This document shows, piece by piece, positions 32,994-35,070 of a stretch of 35,070 nt of DNA. Origin of the DNA: a virus. Numbering within the stretch: position 1 is the first letter of the stretch; every line of letters starts with the position of its first letter. The stretch spans positions 1 through 35,070 of the IMG/VR virus record IMGVR_UViG_3300025120_000227. One strand, 5' to 3'. The notes beneath the pieces were generated by a model. It was not told where the DNA came from and ran no database searches. It saw only the letters and a program-made list of their open reading frames with translations. A program made the position numbers and the translations under genes.

Positions 32994-34536
32994 CTCTAAC
33001 GTTATTGATTACACAATCTGTAGACATAATAGTAGTAGCTACTGAAGCTGCATTTTTTAATGCACTTTTTGTTACTAGTAGAGGATCTATAATTCCGGCT
33101 TTAACCATATTAACCGTATTTCCTGTAACCACATTTATACCATATCCCTCTAACTCTTTAACATCACTAACTTCTAAACCTGCATTCTTAAGTATAACTT
33201 CGTAAGGTTTCTTTATAGCACTGTAAAGTACTTCTTCACCTATTGAATCGGGTATTAGTGTTTGTGCGGCATTTAATAAAGCTATACCTCCTCCTGGAAC
33301 TATGCCTTCTTTAATAGCAGCTTTTGTAGCGCAAATAGCATCTTCTACTCTATCTCTTTTTTCTTTTAATTCCATTTCAGAATTAGCACCCACTTTAACT
33401 ATAGAAACTTTAGCTTTTAATCTAGCTAATCTAGTTTCAAGCATAGCCACTATACCTGGGTTTCTAGTATTATTTAACTGATTTTCTATAGACTTTATTA
33501 TACCATCAACAGCTTTGTTTTCTGATAAATTAACTTGTATTAAAGTTTCAGTTCTATCACTAACAGATCTCAGGCATTCACCTAAGTGAGAAGGATCTAT
33601 CATGTCCATATCATCTCCTAGGTCTTCGTTAATAAGTGTAGCACCAGTAACAGCACATAGATCATTTAGTATGTCTCTTTTGCTGACTCCATAAACTGGT
33701 GTGTCTATAATGTTGACCTTTATATTACCATTCATCTTATTCATCGCCAGCGCAGATTCCACTTGATGATCAACATTTGCTACAATAAGTAAACTCTGTT
33801 TAGACTGTATTACATATTCTAAAACTTTTTGAATTTGCCTAATATTTTCAATTCTTGATTCTACTATTAAGACTAAAGGATTATCTAGTTCTGAAGATTC
33901 TTTATCTTTATTAGTTATAAAATGAGCACTTTTAATTGGTTGACTATACTGAATTCCTTCAATAAGCTCTACAGTAGTTGTTGGTTGATCATTAACCTCC
34001 ATCATAACAACACCTGTTTCATCTACCATCTTAAAAGCTTTAGCAATTAAAGATCCAGTTTCTTTATCATTGTTAGATGATATTATAGCAACTTGATCTA
34101 TTTTACTGCCTTTAATTTTTTTTGATATTTTGTTTAAATACTTAACAACCTTATCAACACCTTTGTTTATACCTTCTTTCATTAGCCTATTGTCACAAAC
34201 TAAAGAATGACTATCCGCTTCGTCTAATATAGCTTTTGCTAATATAGTTGCTGTGGTTGTTCCATCTCCAGCATCTTTAACAGTTCTTTGAGAAGCTTGT
34301 TTTATTAAGGTAGCTCCAATGTTTTCTAGTGGATGCCTTAAGTTTATTGCATTAGCAACTGTAACACCATCTTTTGTAATAACAGGATTTCCTGTGTGGT
34401 CTTCTAATATTACACATTTACCACTAGCGCCTAACGTAGATGCAACTGCATTTGTTAGTTTTTCTACGCCAGCTAGTATCTGACCTTTAGCGTCATTGCC
34501 AAAGGTCAGTTCTTTTACTAACTTTATTTCTTCCAT
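32977..34536 (-). CDS. groL: Phage-encoded GroEL chaperonin, 519 aa
   Basis: This is the ATP-driven folding chamber. ATPase motifs are intact: KDGVTVA at 55-61, DAGDGTTTA at 88-96 with the catalytic-region D91, RVEDA with D399 (E. coli D398), PGGG at 414-417 and GIIDP with D484 (E. coli D495). The apical domain is divergent and the protein is ~30 residues shorter than E. coli GroEL (548). The flexible GGM tail is absent. The leader is A/T-rich without a Shine-Dalgarno sequence. It likely folds capsid or other phage proteins late in infection, with the phage GroES or the host co-chaperonin as partner. Confidence 0.95.
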   Translation of the reverse strand: MEEIKLVKELTFGNDAKGQILAGVEKLTNAVASTLGASGKCVILEDHTGNPVITKDGVTVANAINLRHPLENIGATLIKQASQRTVKDAGDGTTTATILAKAILDEADSHSLVCDNRLMKEGINKGVDKVVKYLNKISKKIKGSKIDQVAIISSNNDKETGSLIAKAFKMVDETGVVMMEVNDQPTTTVELIEGIQYSQPIKSAHFITNKDKESSELDNPLVLIVESRIENIRQIQKVLEYVIQSKQSLLIVANVDHQVESALAMNKMNGNIKVNIIDTPVYGVSKRDILNDLCAVTGATLINEDLGDDMDMIDPSHLGECLRSVSDRTETLIQVNLSENKAVDGIIKSIENQLNNTRNPGIVAMLETRLARLKAKVSIVKVGANSEMELKEKRDRVEDAICATKAAIKEGIVPGGGIALLNAAQTLIPDSIGEEVLYSAIKKPYEVILKNAGLEVSDVKELEGYGINVVTGNTVNMVKAGIIDPLLVTKSALKNAASVATTIMSTDCVINNVRDESNR

Positions 34537-34566
34537 TAAATTTAATTATATATGATTTGTTGAATA

Positions 34567-34860
34567 TTACTTAAAGGTTTTAACTACTTTAGGTCCTTGA
34601 ATAAACTCTAGCTTTTGTATGTAGTGAGCTATAGAACTATCTATTGCTTGCTCTGCACCTGCTATTGTTTCTCTTCTGGTAACATCTATCCACATTTCTG
34701 TATCATCAATGTCTCTATATTCGGTTTGTAAATATCCATTTGGCAATTGAACTATTCTCCAGTTTTTCTTCTGTGAAATATGTTTCCATGCTTTTATGGT
34801 TTCTTCTGTTGGTTGTGGTGCACTATTCCACGTGTTTGTGCGGGTATATAAAAACGTCAT
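34567..34860 (-). CDS. Unknown protein upstream of groEL, 97 aa
   Basis: I do not recognise a family. The protein is mixed alpha/beta: a PTEETIKAWKHISQKKNWRI block, NGYLQTEYRDIDDTEMWIDV in the middle and an ETIAGAEQAIDSSIAHYIQ helix, with a basic end (GPKVVKTFK). There is no membrane segment or catalytic motif. It lies 30 bases upstream of groEL and is the first complete gene after a region with an inverted repeat. Its reading frame is clean, and an A-rich leader (AAAACCAAATACAATG) precedes the ATG. Confidence 0.6.
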   Translation of the reverse strand: MTFLYTRTNTWNSAPQPTEETIKAWKHISQKKNWRIVQLPNGYLQTEYRDIDDTEMWIDVTRRETIAGAEQAIDSSIAHYIQKLEFIQGPKVVKTFK

Positions 34861-34885
34861 TGTATTTGGTTTTAAGTTAAACGTT

Positions 34886-34922
34886 GGTTATTTATATTAT
34901 CACTTGATAATTCGGTTATTTA
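34886..34922 (-). promoter_or_regulatory. Possible control region ahead of the chaperonin genes
   Basis: The gap 34861-34931 has no gene. It holds the inverted repeat TTATCA-CT-TGATAA at 34897-34910, flanked by direct repeats GGTTATTTA at 34886-34894 and 34914-34922. On the minus strand it also contains CAAGTGATAATATAAAT, a variant of the 17-base element seen at 9527 and 16749. An operator or promoter serving the downstream genes is inferred. No exact promoter consensus is claimed. Confidence 0.4.
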
Positions 34923-34931
34923 ATATTTTTT

Positions 34932-35069
34932 TTAAAAAGTTGCTGTATCATAAACTCTGTATCTCATTTTGATACTCATTGTAGTAATAGCTGTATTTAA
35001 AGCACTTGTATTTGCCCTTCTTATTGTTGTTGCTGTATTTGGCTTATAAGTTCTGTTTAAAGTTGCATA
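34932..35069 (-). CDS. Unknown protein, C-terminal 45 residues (5' end beyond window)
   Basis: The minus-strand frame entering the window at 35069 is open to a TAA at 34932-34934. The visible residues are Thr/Ala/Asn-rich with Arg (TATTIRRANTSALNTAITT, MRYRVYDTATF). There is no recognisable family. It ends 71 bases before the next ATG, leaving room for the control region described above. Frame openness and codon composition like the neighbouring genes support it as a real gene end. Confidence 0.55.
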   Translation of the reverse strand, partial: YATLNRTYKPNTATTIRRANTSALNTAITTMSIKMRYRVYDTATF

Positions 35070-35070
35070 C

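Noticed and set aside
1-35070. tRNA genes, CRISPR arrays, insertion sequences and attachment sites
   Set aside because: The gaps are too short for tRNAs in most places, and no spaced direct repeats, transposase or integrase sequence was seen by eye.

Overview
The window is a contiguous piece of a tailed-phage genome, AT-rich, with every convincing gene on the minus strand. It is read here from high to low coordinates. It carries a large terminase, portal, scaffold, major capsid protein, adaptor-type proteins, tail proteins and three successive internal-virion-type proteins. No tape measure, tail sheath or tail tube protein was seen, so a short-tailed (podovirus-like) particle is likely. Most start codons are preceded by A/T-rich leaders without a Shine-Dalgarno sequence, which fits a Bacteroidota (marine flavobacterial type) host. 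The host call is an inference. Several small genes resemble families I associate with uncultured marine phages. No integrase, repressor, tRNA, CRISPR array or insertion sequence was seen.

Layout in transcription order. (1) 35069-32733: end of an unrecognised gene, a possible control region, a 97-residue protein, then GroEL followed by GroES in the order opposite to bacteria. (2) 32728-30159: a basic Cys-rich protein, a winged-helix-like protein, a low-complexity 462-residue protein and a 56-residue protein. (3) 30152-26995: lysis-type cassette with a small membrane protein, a T7-lysozyme-type amidase, a membrane/coiled-coil protein, two small conserved proteins, a zincin-like protein (HEGHH) and a holin-like protein. 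(4) 26992-25636: small proteins plus a 197-residue protein that looks like two GroES folds in tandem. (5) 25691-17620: probable small terminase, large terminase, portal, scaffold, major capsid protein and a small capsid-associated protein, closed by a terminator. (6) 17558-16764: a single gene with a terminator on each side. (7) 16706-7543: adaptor proteins, a 1710-residue tail protein and a second tail protein. (8) 7537-1: a GNAT-like protein, then three putative ejection proteins. The last exceeds 1559 residues, runs off the window, and carries an HELQH zincin motif and a segment resembling sigma-70 region 2.

The most interesting material is the giant ejection-type protein, the chaperonin set (GroEL, GroES and the double GroES-like protein), a short SPL-type peptide motif shared by several otherwise unrelated proteins, and the repeated A/T leaders and terminators that split the structural genes into transcription units. 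Genes abut or overlap by a few bases almost everywhere, so the window is essentially one late-gene block with a few internal control points.
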